Shown here piece after piece: positions 8,198 through 17,725 of a stretch of 64,000 bases of DNA; the stretch's first letter is position 1; each line of letters begins with the position of its first letter. The stretch covers positions 3,286,001 to 3,350,000 of the forward strand of contig NZ_CP069620.1 in the NCBI RefSeq assembly GCF_026109735.1. The letters run 5' to 3'. This stretch comes from Salinimicrobium tongyeongense. GTDB lineage: Bacteria; Bacteroidota; Bacteroidia; Flavobacteriales; Flavobacteriaceae. A program made the position numbers and the translations under genes. The notes beneath the pieces were generated by a model, which was given only the letters and a program-made list of their open reading frames with translations, did not search any database and was not told the DNA's origin.

Positions 8198-8695
8198 CTA
8201 ATTGTAGTTCACCGTAACATTCATAGGGGTCATGCTGTTGTAGGTCCCGGGAGTTTGATGCGGATTAACGGCCAAGGTAGCCCCCACAGTAATGACCTTG
8301 GTTCCACCTGCAAGAGTTTCCCCTTCAGCCAAACTGCTGGTAAAATCTTTAATGATCATGCTCTCAGAACCATTCGCTAACACATATTCTCCTTCGGGAA
8401 GGCTAAGGGAAAAAGCAAAGCCTTCTTCTCCGGTTACTTCAAAAGCAGCAGCAGACACATTTTCTTCACTGTCTAGCAGTACATTCCCGGTGGTAAGCCT
8501 GGTATTGCTGGGAGTAAGGATCACTTCCCCGCCCTCACCTGCATCAACATTAGCAAAATTCATGTTTGAAGTAGTAGTAATTCCAATAGGCTGTATAATG
8601 GTAGCCGATGCAGTAAAAGAAGCAGTGGCACTCGCCTGTGCAAATGCCGATGCCCCAATCAAGGATAATACTATGAAAACCATTAAATTTTTCAC
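8198..8695 (-). CDS. DUF4402 fibre subunit (first of the row)
   Basis: DUF4402 protein of 165 residues when started at the GTG at 8693-8695, which gives a normal signal peptide (MKNLMVFIVLSLIGASAFAQ). A TTG at 8716 would add seven charged residues and is less likely. Hallmarks are SNMNFANVDAGEGGEVILTP near residue 38, FSLSLPEGEYVLANGSE, VGATLAVNPHQTPGTY and the closing MNVTVNYN. No cysteine. After the signal peptide there is an alternating small-residue strand (ASATASFTASATII). It is the outermost gene of the locus, 670 bases from the next subunit, so it is probably transcribed separately and may be an alternative subunit. Confidence 0.72.
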   Translation of the reverse strand: MKNLMVFIVLSLIGASAFAQASATASFTASATIIQPIGITTTSNMNFANVDAGEGGEVILTPSNTRLTTGNVLLDSEENVSAAAFEVTGEEGFAFSLSLPEGEYVLANGSESMIIKDFTSSLAEGETLAGGTKVITVGATLAVNPHQTPGTYNSMTPMNVTVNYN

Positions 8696-8716
8696 TGCGC
8701 TTTTTTCTAAATTCAA

Positions 8717-9128
8717 TATTAAGAAAAGTTTCCGAATTAGTCAGATAAAACGACATAAAATATCGATGAAATACACAACTCGCCTTACTACAACGATGTC
8801 GTTAGAATCCAATTATTTATGCGGGCTGAAAAGAATTTAAGGGCAATAATTCAAAATTACCATCAAAAATTTTTAATTCTAGTCACCGGAAATTGTAAAA
8901 AATTCTTCCAACTTTTACTTACCCGCCTGTAAAATTGATGTGCTAATCACACTTCATATTTTATAGAAGAATTCCCTTACCAGTCGGAACCTGGTCTATT
9001 AGTATCTTTCATATATAAATGTATTGCCTGTGCATGAGTGCTAAGTGAATTAAGGTAGTATCCATCATTTTTCGGGCATAAAAAAAGAGGCCTGCCGGCC
9101 CCTTTTCATTAATTTTAAAAAATTTCTC
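8717..9128. other. Gap between the fibre locus and the OmpA-like gene
   Basis: I see no gene in this stretch. It holds the terminator at 9083-9106 and, on the minus strand at 8859-8852, a TAATTTTG octamer that could be the -7 box for the DUF4402 gene at 8695, with a leader of about 150 bases. No -33 box is found at the right distance, so that promoter is weakly supported. Confidence 0.4.
9083..9106 (-). terminator. Terminator after the OmpA-like gene
   Basis: On the minus strand a ten-pair stem (AAAAGGGGCC with GGCCTCTTTT, loop of 4) is followed by a T-run. The one irregular pair is a G-T wobble only when read as minus-strand RNA, which fixes the direction. It lies 22 bases after the stop at 9129. 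Confidence 0.75.
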
Positions 9129-9989
9129 CTAATTATTGGATGCATTAATTGGCTGTGCGGCCGATTGTTCAGAATCTAATAAAGCAAGGAATTTATCCAG
9201 ATTTGGCAAGATCACGATCCTTGTCCTTCTGTTAAGGGCTCTATCTTCTTTGGTCTCGTTTCCGGCTACAGGTTTGTAACTACTACGCCCGGCGGCAATT
9301 AATTTATCAGGCTCTACATTAAAACGATCCTGCAAAACCCTAACAATTGCGGTAGCACGTCTCACACTTAATTCCCAGTTATCCTGGATGTAGGAATTTT
9401 CGACCATTGTTTGAGAATCCGTGTGACCTTCAATCATTACTTCCATAGCAGGTTCAGATTTGATCACTTCGGCAAGTTTTTCCAAAAGGGGATATGCATC
9501 CCTGCTCACCCTGTGGCTTCCGCTTCTAAAAAGCAGTTTGTCAGACACGTTAATCATCACTACGGTTTTGTCTACAGTAATGTCAATATCTTCTGAACTT
9601 CCACTGCTTATCTGGCTCTCCAGGTTGTGAGCTACCGCCAGGTTAATGGAATCTTCTAAAGTTTCGGCTCCTGCAAGCTTCTCAGGATCTACATTTTTAA
9701 GGGTTTCCCGCATTTTGCGCTTGTTGGCAGTAGACATGGCCGTAAGCTCATTCATTTCAAGCTTCTGGTCGTTTTCTTCGGTGAGGGAATTGATCTTTGA
9801 ATTGTAATCTGCCACTCTTGCTTCAATGGCATTTAATTTTTCCTCAAGTCTTTCTTTTTCTACCTGAGTTTGCTGAAGATTACTTCGGGTGTTATTATAA
9901 TCTTCCTCAAGGGCCACATACTTCTTTTTTGAAACACAAGAAGTCAGCACTGTCGCTGCAAGTACCGTTACGGTAAGAGCTTTTTTCAT
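9129..9989 (-). CDS. OmpA-family lipoprotein with coiled coil
   Basis: A 286-residue protein with a lipoprotein signal (AATVLTSC, lipid-carrying Cys at residue 17). Residues about 25-85 form a heptad-rich coiled coil. The C-terminal half (about 150-265) is an OmpA-type peptidoglycan-binding domain, with IEGHTDSQT, NWELSVRRATAIVRVLQ and ALNRRTRIVI. Family knowledge: such proteins anchor the outer membrane to peptidoglycan, binding diaminopimelate through the conserved Asp and Arg of this domain. The spaced coiled coil would let it span part of the periplasm. It appears to be a single-gene unit with its own terminator. The precise partner is unknown. Confidence 0.85.
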   Translation of the reverse strand: MKKALTVTVLAATVLTSCVSKKKYVALEEDYNNTRSNLQQTQVEKERLEEKLNAIEARVADYNSKINSLTEENDQKLEMNELTAMSTANKRKMRETLKNVDPEKLAGAETLEDSINLAVAHNLESQISSGSSEDIDITVDKTVVMINVSDKLLFRSGSHRVSRDAYPLLEKLAEVIKSEPAMEVMIEGHTDSQTMVENSYIQDNWELSVRRATAIVRVLQDRFNVEPDKLIAAGRSSYKPVAGNETKEDRALNRRTRIVILPNLDKFLALLDSEQSAAQPINASNN

Positions 9990-10313
9990 AATTTCTGGTT
10001 TTTTGTTTAAAGTTCAAGTTTATTTTAGAGCTTCGAAACTTCAAACGGGTTATTGCTGCCGAAATTATAGAAAAGGCTATTTGAGGTGTTCGGTTTTAAC
10101 GAAAAATTATTAGTCGGTGGCTGTGGTTGCTAAAGTATTCCTAATAAAACAGCCACTTCCGAAGAAATTTTTATCTTTTTCGCGTAGAAATCCCCGGCTG
10201 AAAGATTTGTCAAAAATGGCATTTTTGGAAGCTGTTGTTTTACAGCGATTTGCTCCTAAAGGATTTCAGAATTCAGAATAAAAGGGATAAATTAGAGTGT
10301 AGACCGTCAATAC
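9990..10313. other. Divergent intergenic region between ompA-like gene and tamB
   Basis: This 324-base region must hold promoters for two genes reading outward, but I find no full TAnnTTTG match in a good position. It contains the octamer TTCCGAAG at 10157-10164 and a perfect copy of the dispersed palindrome CAAAAATGGCATTTTTG at 10211-10227. No gene is visible. Confidence 0.5.
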
Positions 10314-13300
10314 TTGGAAGCAAACAAAAATAAAAAGGAAAAGAAACAAAAAGGCTCGGGCATCAGGTTGTTCTTTAAGATCATCCTGGGCATCTTTATC
10401 TTCATTATCCTTTTGCTACTCTTCATCCGCAGTCCCTGGGGCCAGGGTATTATTGTAGACAAACTTGTAAACTATATTGAGAACAAAACCAATACCAGGG
10501 TAGAGGTAGACCGGCTTTTTATCACTTTTGGCGGCGACCTTAGCGTGGAAGGCCTTTTTTTAGAAGATGAAAAAGGCGATACCTTATTATATTCCCGCGA
10601 GCTTGAAGCCGATATTTCCCTGATGCCCCTTATTAACGGAAATGGATTTTACCTCAACAGCCTTGACTGGAACGGGGGCGTAGCCAATATTAGCCGTACA
10701 GATACCATCCAGGGTTTTAATTTCAGTTTTCTTGCTGAAGCTTTTACTTCGGCCGATACTACGGCTGCCACAAAACCGGCAGATACTTCGGCATCAGCCA
10801 TGGAGATTAAGCTTGGCAATATAGACCTTCAGGATTTACGCCTTAGCTACAACGATCAATATTTAGGTATAGATGCCAAAATCAAACTGGGAAAGCTCGC
10901 CCTGGAAATGCAGAAGTTCAACCTTGACAGCATTGAATTTGGCGCAGGGGATCTCATCCTGGAAAACACCCGATTCAAATATGCGCAAACCAAACCGGCA
11001 CCCGAATCGGAAGAGGAAAGTGAAGCCCCAATGCCCCGACTTTCTGCTGAAAACCTTGAAGTCACCAATGTTGCCGGTTCGTACACATCTGTTCCCGGGG
11101 GTATTATAGCCGATATAGAACTTCCGGAATTTATCCTGGAACTTCCTGAAGCCGACCTTCAAAATAATGCTGTGGTTGTAGACCGGCTCTCCCTGAACAA
11201 TTCCAGGCTTTATGTGCAAAATACTGCTTCTGCAACCTCCAAAACGCCCGATACCACTGCTGTTGCTGAAAAAAGTGAAGCTTTTGAATGGCCGCAGTGG
11301 ACGGTAAAAGCAGCACAGTTAAGCCTGGAGAATAACCATTTTAGGTATTGGGTAAATAATAAGGCTGCTACTAAAGGCACTTTTGATCCTGAAGCCGTGG
11401 GCTTGCAGGATTTCGACCTTCAAATCCCCGAACTTATCCTTGAGAATGAAACATTGCAGGCCGAGGTGGCAGCCCTTAATTTCAGGGAAGCTTCGGGCAT
11501 TTTGCTTAACAAAACACAATTTACACTCTCTGTGAACAAAGACAGGGCGGCTTTAGAAGATCTCCTGCTTCGGGTAAACGGAAATCTGGTGGAAGGGAAC
11601 TTGCTGGTAGATTATGAGTCCCTGGATTCATTCATCAATAATCCCGAAACCGCTACAGTAGATGTAAACCTTCCGCAGTTCAATGTAGACCTGCAGGATC
11701 TTTACAGGTTTCAACCCGATTTGCGGCAGAACACTTATTTCGCTGCACTTGCCAAAAAGGGCATTTCAGGCAGCCTTTCTGCTGAAGGGGAACTTTCGGC
11801 AGTTAACATTGAGCGCGCAAATATTGACTGGGGCGGCAGTACCTCCCTTGCCGCCACCGGAACCATTTACAATGCAACCGACGCCGAAAACCTGAGATTC
11901 GACATTCCGCAGCTAAGGCTTCGCTCTTCAAGGGCCGACCTTCATGCCTTTATCGAGGAACAGAACCTGGGAATAGAACTTCCCGAAAAATTGAACCTGG
12001 CAGGAAGCTTCAGGGGTAGCCCCGAAGATATTTCTGTAGATGCGATCCTCAACTCTTCCGCAGGAAAAGTGAACGTAGAAGGGCGTTTTGTCACCGCTCC
12101 AAAAATAGCATTCAGCACAGATCTTAAAGTAACCGAACTGGAAGTAGGGCAAATTTTGCAAAATAAAGCTTTAGGTTCGCTTAGCCTTGACATACAGGCC
12201 AGGGGAAGTGGAGATGACGTGAACTCTCTTAACGCGGTGGTTGATGGTACTATTGGGCGTTTTGAGTACAATCAATACGTGTTTAACAACATCAACCTTT
12301 TTGCTGAAATGGAAGACGGGCAGGGTTTTGCCAACGTAGCCTACAAAGATGACAACCTCAATATGGAACTGGAGAGCTTTGTGGTACTCGATTCTGTAGC
12401 CCCCGAGATCAACCTGACCCTCAACATTATTGGTGCCGACCTGCAGGCTCTGGGCCTTTCTGCAAATCCTGTGAATGCAGCCATGGAAGTAAAAGGCACT
12501 TTTGAAGGCAATGCCGAGAAATTTGATGCCACTGCAACTGTTGACAAGGGCGTATTTGTGTACGACAATGAATCTTACCTGTTGGGCGATCTCGATTTGC
12601 TGGCACACGTGACCCCCGATACCACTTCGCTTCAAATTGAGAACAGGATGCTCGATCTCAAGTTGTTTTCCAATGCAGGTCCGCAGGATTTCATTCAGGC
12701 ACTAGACAGGCATTACGACAGTTACTTTACCAGCGAAGAGGTTCTCGATACCGTCGCAAACCCGGTGAACATTGAGCTAGCTGCCACAGTGGCCCCGTCA
12801 CCTATACTCGAGGAAGTATTCCTGCCACAACTTGAAGCTTTTGACACTATAGCCGTAAAAGTAGATTTTAGCGAGCGGGAAAAGACTTTGGTGGGAAGCG
12901 TGGAAATCCCTTACCTCAATTACTTCGGAAGTGAAATTGACAGCCTTGACTTTGAAATAGATTCAAACCCCGAAGAGCTGTTTTTCAGCTTTGGGCTGGA
13001 AAGCCTGGATGCCGGGCCTCTGGCTATTAAGAAAACCAGCCTTGACGGGCTGTTAATAGACGAAGAGCTCAAGCTCGATTTTCTTTCGGTCTATGAAGAG
13101 GAACCTTTGATGAAGATCGAATCTTCCATCACCAGGAATGATGGCATTATAAGGCTAGAAATTGCTCCAGACAGTCTCATTCTCAATTCCCACCAATGGC
13201 AAATAGCTCCCGAAAATGAAGTGCTTATTGGCGATAGTTCATACATTTTCAACAACTTCAGGCTTTCCCGTGACAATCAGCAACTGGCCATAACCAATGA

Positions 13301-15413
13301 TCTTCCGGAGGTTCAAAAAGAGCATATTGGAATAGAATTCCAGAATTTTAACCTGGCCGCGTTATTTTCTTATTTAAATCCGGAAGCAGTGCTGGCTTCA
13401 GGAAACATCAATGGCGATTTTATTATTGAAGAACCTTTTGAAGATACAGGCCTGCTGGCCGATCTTACCATCAACGATTTTGGGGTGATGGATGTGCCTC
13501 TTGGCCAACTTTCCCTTGATGCCGAGGCGGCTGGCTTTAATACCTATGAGCTCGATATGGCCGTTACAGGCAATGCCAACCTGCAACTTACCGGATCGTA
13601 TACTGCAGACGCCCAGGGCGGAAACCTCGACATGTTCCTCGACCTCGAGAGGATTCCCATGGAAGTGGTAGAAGGCTTTTCTTTTGGAGAGATCAACAGT
13701 ACCAGCGGTAGTTTATCTGGTGAATTTACAGTGACCGGCGATCCTTTGGCACCCAATTATGACGGTGCCCTAAATTTTAATGACGCGCAATTTAGAGTGG
13801 CTATTTTAGATACTCCTTTTAGCTTAAGGGACGAAACCCTGCGGGTTGACACTACCGGCGTGTATATGGACAATTTTGAGATTAGGGACGTAAACAACAA
13901 TGCTTTTGTACTCAACGGGGCCGTGCTTACCGAGTCTCTTATCAATCCTGAATTTGACCTCAGTTTCACTGCGAATAATTTCACTGCCCTCAATTCTACC
14001 GAAGAAGATTTCGACCTTTTCTACGGAAAATTTGTTTTTGATGCCTCAGGTTCGGTCACCGGAAATCTTGAGCTTCCCCAGGTTGAGCTTGATCTCGAAA
14101 TTCTGGATGAGACGAATATTACTTACGTAATTCCTGAAGCCAGCGTAGAAATTGAGGAAAGGGAAGGGGTAGTGGTCTTTGTGAACAGGGAAGACCCTAA
14201 CCGCATTCTCACCCGCCGCTCTAAAGATGAAGAAGTTGTGGCCTTATCTGGCTTTGCACTAAACTCCTATATTTCCCTCCAGGAAGGAGCTACTTTTAAT
14301 ATCGTGATCAACGAAGAGACGGGAGATCACTTCCAGGCCACCGGCGATGGGGATATTCTTTACGACATTTCTCCCAACGGCAGAACCACGATGACCGGAA
14401 GGGTAGAATTAAGCGACGGTTACTACGAAATGAGCCTTTACAACCTGGTTACCCGAAGGTTTGATATTATGGACGGCAGCAGCATTGTTTGGGCCGGAAA
14501 CCCTCTTGATGCCGATCTCAATATTACGGCGGTTTATGAGGTTGAAGCAGCCGCGGCCGGCCTTATGGCTTCACAACTACAGGGTGCCGATTTGAGCGAT
14601 AAAGACCCGTACCGGCAGGAACTTGATTTTTTGGTATACCTAAAAATAGGAGGGGAGATCTCTGCCCCAAAACTGTCTTTTGGCCTCGATATGCCCGAAG
14701 GGGAACAGGGCTCCCTGGGAGGCCAGGTTTATGGCAGGGTGCAGCAAATAAACCAACAGGAGAACGAGCTTAACAAGCAGGTCTTTTCACTCCTGGTCCT
14801 CAACAGGTTCTTTCCCACCACAGGTAGCGACGGCTCTGGTGGAGGAACACTTTCTTTTGCCCGCGACAATCTTAACGAAGCCCTTTCTGACCAGCTCAAC
14901 ATCTTTTCTGACCGGCTGTTGGGGGAAACCGGGGTAGACCTAAATTTTGGACTTGACACCTTTACCGATTATCAGGGGGAAAACCCGCAGGAAAGGACAC
15001 AGCTCGATATTACCGCTCAAAAAAGCTTTTTAGATGACAGGCTGGTGGTAAGCGTGGGAAGCGAGGTTGATGTTCAAGGAAGCAGCCCGGTGGAAGAAAG
15101 TACGCCGCTTATTGGCAACGTGAGCCTGGAATACCTGCTTTCCCCTAACGGAAGGTACAGGTTAATGGCCTTTAGGAGGAGTAGTTACGAAAATGTGATT
15201 GACGGGCAGTTGATTGTAAGCGGCCTGGCTTTGATCTTTACTCAGGAATTCAACAAGTTCAGGGAACTCTGGAACGAGGTGGCGAAGGGGGACAAAGCTA
15301 AAAAAGAAGAATCCGGAAATGGAACTTCAGAAGAGAAAACTTCCGGAAAAGGCAAAATAGAAGAAGAAAATTCCGCAGAAGGAAATTCAGAAGAAACTCA
15401 ACCTCAGGAATAA
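10314..15413 (+). CDS. tamB: Translocation and assembly module protein TamB
   Basis: A 1699-residue protein starting at TTG 10314; in-frame stops lie just upstream and no ATG precedes the membrane anchor. A basic N-terminus leads into one transmembrane segment (about residues 20-42), then a very long beta-rich region typical of AsmA/TamB bridge proteins, ending in the DUF490 domain (about 1250-1650; FALNSYISLQEGATFNIVIN, GRTTMTGRVELSDGYYEMSL, WAGNPLDADLNITAVYEVEA). Family role: inner-membrane anchored periplasmic bridge that works with an Omp85 protein in outer membrane protein insertion or lipid transport. Its stop is 2 bases before the tamL start. Unusually, about 40 charged, low-complexity residues (rich in E, K, G, S) follow the DUF490 domain. 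Confidence 0.92.
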   Translation: MEANKNKKEKKQKGSGIRLFFKIILGIFIFIILLLLFIRSPWGQGIIVDKLVNYIENKTNTRVEVDRLFITFGGDLSVEGLFLEDEKGDTLLYSRELEADISLMPLINGNGFYLNSLDWNGGVANISRTDTIQGFNFSFLAEAFTSADTTAATKPADTSASAMEIKLGNIDLQDLRLSYNDQYLGIDAKIKLGKLALEMQKFNLDSIEFGAGDLILENTRFKYAQTKPAPESEEESEAPMPRLSAENLEVTNVAGSYTSVPGGIIADIELPEFILELPEADLQNNAVVVDRLSLNNSRLYVQNTASATSKTPDTTAVAEKSEAFEWPQWTVKAAQLSLENNHFRYWVNNKAATKGTFDPEAVGLQDFDLQIPELILENETLQAEVAALNFREASGILLNKTQFTLSVNKDRAALEDLLLRVNGNLVEGNLLVDYESLDSFINNPETATVDVNLPQFNVDLQDLYRFQPDLRQNTYFAALAKKGISGSLSAEGELSAVNIERANIDWGGSTSLAATGTIYNATDAENLRFDIPQLRLRSSRADLHAFIEEQNLGIELPEKLNLAGSFRGSPEDISVDAILNSSAGKVNVEGRFVTAPKIAFSTDLKVTELEVGQILQNKALGSLSLDIQARGSGDDVNSLNAVVDGTIGRFEYNQYVFNNINLFAEMEDGQGFANVAYKDDNLNMELESFVVLDSVAPEINLTLNIIGADLQALGLSANPVNAAMEVKGTFEGNAEKFDATATVDKGVFVYDNESYLLGDLDLLAHVTPDTTSLQIENRMLDLKLFSNAGPQDFIQALDRHYDSYFTSEEVLDTVANPVNIELAATVAPSPILEEVFLPQLEAFDTIAVKVDFSEREKTLVGSVEIPYLNYFGSEIDSLDFEIDSNPEELFFSFGLESLDAGPLAIKKTSLDGLLIDEELKLDFLSVYEEEPLMKIESSITRNDGIIRLEIAPDSLILNSHQWQIAPENEVLIGDSSYIFNNFRLSRDNQQLAITNDLPEVQKEHIGIEFQNFNLAALFSYLNPEAVLASGNINGDFIIEEPFEDTGLLADLTINDFGVMDVPLGQLSLDAEAAGFNTYELDMAVTGNANLQLTGSYTADAQGGNLDMFLDLERIPMEVVEGFSFGEINSTSGSLSGEFTVTGDPLAPNYDGALNFNDAQFRVAILDTPFSLRDETLRVDTTGVYMDNFEIRDVNNNAFVLNGAVLTESLINPEFDLSFTANNFTALNSTEEDFDLFYGKFVFDASGSVTGNLELPQVELDLEILDETNITYVIPEASVEIEEREGVVVFVNREDPNRILTRRSKDEEVVALSGFALNSYISLQEGATFNIVINEETGDHFQATGDGDILYDISPNGRTTMTGRVELSDGYYEMSLYNLVTRRFDIMDGSSIVWAGNPLDADLNITAVYEVEAAAAGLMASQLQGADLSDKDPYRQELDFLVYLKIGGEISAPKLSFGLDMPEGEQGSLGGQVYGRVQQINQQENELNKQVFSLLVLNRFFPTTGSDGSGGGTLSFARDNLNEALSDQLNIFSDRLLGETGVDLNFGLDTFTDYQGENPQERTQLDITAQKSFLDDRLVVSVGSEVDVQGSSPVEESTPLIGNVSLEYLLSPNGRYRLMAFRRSSYENVIDGQLIVSGLALIFTQEFNKFRELWNEVAKGDKAKKEESGNGTSEEKTSGKGKIEEENSAEGNSEETQPQE

Positions 15414-15415
15414 AA

Positions 15416-17725
15416 ATGAAATACAGGATAGAAATCATTATCAGCCTCTCTGCAATGCTATTGCTGCAGGCTTGTAGTGTAAAGAAATACATTCCGGAAG
15501 ACGAGCTATTATATACCGGCGCCGATCTTGAACTGAAATCTGATGATCCTATAGAGAATAAAAAAGACCTTAAGAACCAACTCCAGGCCTTGATAGGCCC
15601 CGAACCTAATTCAAAATTCCTGGGATCGCGTTTTGGCCTTTATTTTTATTACAAAGGGGAACAGGAAAATCCAGGGTTCATCAACAGGTTTCTCAGCAAA
15701 CGACTGGGGCAGGAACCGGTATACCTATCAGATGTAGATCCCTTTCAAACAGAAAAGCTGCTAAAGAACAGGCTCGAGAACCGCGGCTACTTTTACAGCC
15801 GGGTAAACCATTCAGTAGACGAAAATGAAGAAGACAAATTCGCTCACATACAATATACCGCTGTACTTCCAGAAAACCCATACATTCTGGAGAATTACAG
15901 GATGGATAATGACAGCCTCGAAATTTACAGGGAGATCAAAAAAACCTTATCGGAATCCCTTCTACAATCTGGAGAAAAATTTAATCTGGCCCTTCTTAAA
16001 GCTGAAAGGGAACGCATTGACGGGGCTCTAAAGAGGCAGGGCTACTATAATTTCAGTCCTAATTTCCTCATTTTTGAAGCCGATACCAATCAATACGACC
16101 GCAAAAAATTTGATCTTTTTTTAAGGCTGAAAGAAGAAGTTCCGCCGGCAGGTACCAAACCCTACATCATCAAAAATGTCAATATTTACCCTAACTATGT
16201 AATTGGTACAGATTCGCTGGAACGGGACACCATCAGGTTTAACGAAAGGAATTACATTCAGGAAAAGATATTTTTTGAACCCGAAAAACTCGATCCTTTC
16301 ATTCTCATAAATGAAGGCGAACGCTATTCTCCCCAGCTTTCCGGAAAAACAAGCAGAAGGCTCACTTCCCTGGGCACCTACAAATTTGTGAATATTCAGT
16401 ATGATGAAATAGATTCCATTTCCGTAGACAGTGTAGGCTATTTAACTGCAAATATTTACCTCTCGCCAATGAACAAAAGGGCGATACGTGCCGAGCTACA
16501 GGCGGTGACCAAATCAAATAATTTTGCTGGCCCACATCTGGCCGTGAGCTACACGAACCGAAACCTCTTTAAAGGTGGGGAAATCCTAAATGTGACAGCC
16601 AAAGGAGGCTATGAGTGGCAGCTTTCCAAACAAAATGACATTGGCAACAGCAGTACCGTGCTGGGCCTTGAAACCGCGCTTATTAGTCCGCGAATGCTGT
16701 TTCCGTTCATCAATATCAGGAGTAACTGGTTTGATTATAGCATCCCCAAGACCAGGCTCAGCTTTGGCTTTGAGTACCTTAACAGGAGTCAGCTTTTCAG
16801 CCTGTTCTCGGTCACCGGGAATTTTGGTTATGTATGGAAGGCCAACCGGTTTATAACCCATGAATTTAACCCTTTATCGGTGAACTATTCCAAGCTTAGC
16901 AATACCACCCAAACCTTTAGGGATATACTTGCTGAAAACCCTTTTTTGGAGAGTAGCTTTGACCAGCAGTTTATTGCGGGGCTAACCTATTCTTTTACTT
17001 ACAACGGGATGATCGATGAGCTGGAGACCCACCAGTTTTACCTCAATTCTAATATAGAACTCGCCGGAAATATCCTTGATCTGCTAAGTAGTGGTGCCAC
17101 CCCAAAAGAATTCCTGGGAATGGAATTTGCCCAGTTTTCCCGCGTAGATGCCGACCTGAGATACCATTTCAACTTTGCGCCAGAACAAACCCTCGCTGCA
17201 AGGCTGTATGGCGGTTTAGGTATTCCCTATGGAAATTCGGAAGTGATGCCTTTTAGCAGGCAGTTCTATGCAGGAGGGCCATACAGCGTGAGGGCTTTCC
17301 AGATCAGGGGTCTGGGTCCCGGGTCTTACGATCCGGAGGGAGACGGGGTTCCCTATTATGACAGGATGGGAAATATAAGGCTCGAAGCTAATGTAGAGTA
17401 TCGTTTCCCGGTTTATAAATTCCTGAAAGGGGCCGTGTTTATGGACGCCGGTAATGTTTGGAACACCAAAGACAATTATGTGGAGCTGGATGAGAATCCC
17501 TCCAAACAGCAAACCTTGCTGCTCAAAAATGGCGTTTTTGAAAAGGATTTTATCAGCGAACTGGGTATAGGTACCGGGTTCGGTTTGAGAATAGATATCC
17601 AGAATTTCGTGATCAGGTTTGACCTGGCCGCACCTTTACATACCCCATGGCTCGAAGAAGGAGAACGCTGGGACTTCAGGATAAGCGACCCGGTATTCAA
17701 CTTTGCGGTAGGATATCCTTTTTAA
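15416..17725 (+). CDS. tamL: Omp85-family outer membrane lipoprotein TamL (TamA-like)
   Basis: A 769-residue protein with a lipoprotein signal (MLLLQACSVKKYIPEDELLY; Cys at about residue 20), which sets the Bacteroidota TamL type apart from the unlipidated TamA. POTRA-like repeats fill about residues 25-400 and a 16-strand Omp85 barrel the rest. The barrel contains the family signature around FYAGGPYSVRAFQIRGLGPG and ends with AVGYPF, a terminal aromatic residue as expected for outer membrane barrels. It is coupled to tamB (2-base gap), so the two are surely made together. A near copy of the dispersed palindrome lies inside it at 17524-17540. The stop codon overlaps that of the convergent upp gene. 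Confidence 0.92.
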   Translation: MKYRIEIIISLSAMLLLQACSVKKYIPEDELLYTGADLELKSDDPIENKKDLKNQLQALIGPEPNSKFLGSRFGLYFYYKGEQENPGFINRFLSKRLGQEPVYLSDVDPFQTEKLLKNRLENRGYFYSRVNHSVDENEEDKFAHIQYTAVLPENPYILENYRMDNDSLEIYREIKKTLSESLLQSGEKFNLALLKAERERIDGALKRQGYYNFSPNFLIFEADTNQYDRKKFDLFLRLKEEVPPAGTKPYIIKNVNIYPNYVIGTDSLERDTIRFNERNYIQEKIFFEPEKLDPFILINEGERYSPQLSGKTSRRLTSLGTYKFVNIQYDEIDSISVDSVGYLTANIYLSPMNKRAIRAELQAVTKSNNFAGPHLAVSYTNRNLFKGGEILNVTAKGGYEWQLSKQNDIGNSSTVLGLETALISPRMLFPFINIRSNWFDYSIPKTRLSFGFEYLNRSQLFSLFSVTGNFGYVWKANRFITHEFNPLSVNYSKLSNTTQTFRDILAENPFLESSFDQQFIAGLTYSFTYNGMIDELETHQFYLNSNIELAGNILDLLSSGATPKEFLGMEFAQFSRVDADLRYHFNFAPEQTLAARLYGGLGIPYGNSEVMPFSRQFYAGGPYSVRAFQIRGLGPGSYDPEGDGVPYYDRMGNIRLEANVEYRFPVYKFLKGAVFMDAGNVWNTKDNYVELDENPSKQQTLLLKNGVFEKDFISELGIGTGFGLRIDIQNFVIRFDLAAPLHTPWLEEGERWDFRISDPVFNFAVGYPF

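Noticed and set aside
7045-8695. DUF4402 proteins as type V (FimA/Mfa1) fimbrial subunits
   Set aside because: They have ordinary signal peptides without a lipobox, are half the usual size, and lie beside a PapD-like chaperone, which type V fimbriae do not use.
8292-8840. Plus-strand 182-codon frame opposite a DUF4402 gene
   Set aside because: It is the mirror of a clear signal-peptide protein, with no ribosome site and a composition typical of antisense frames.
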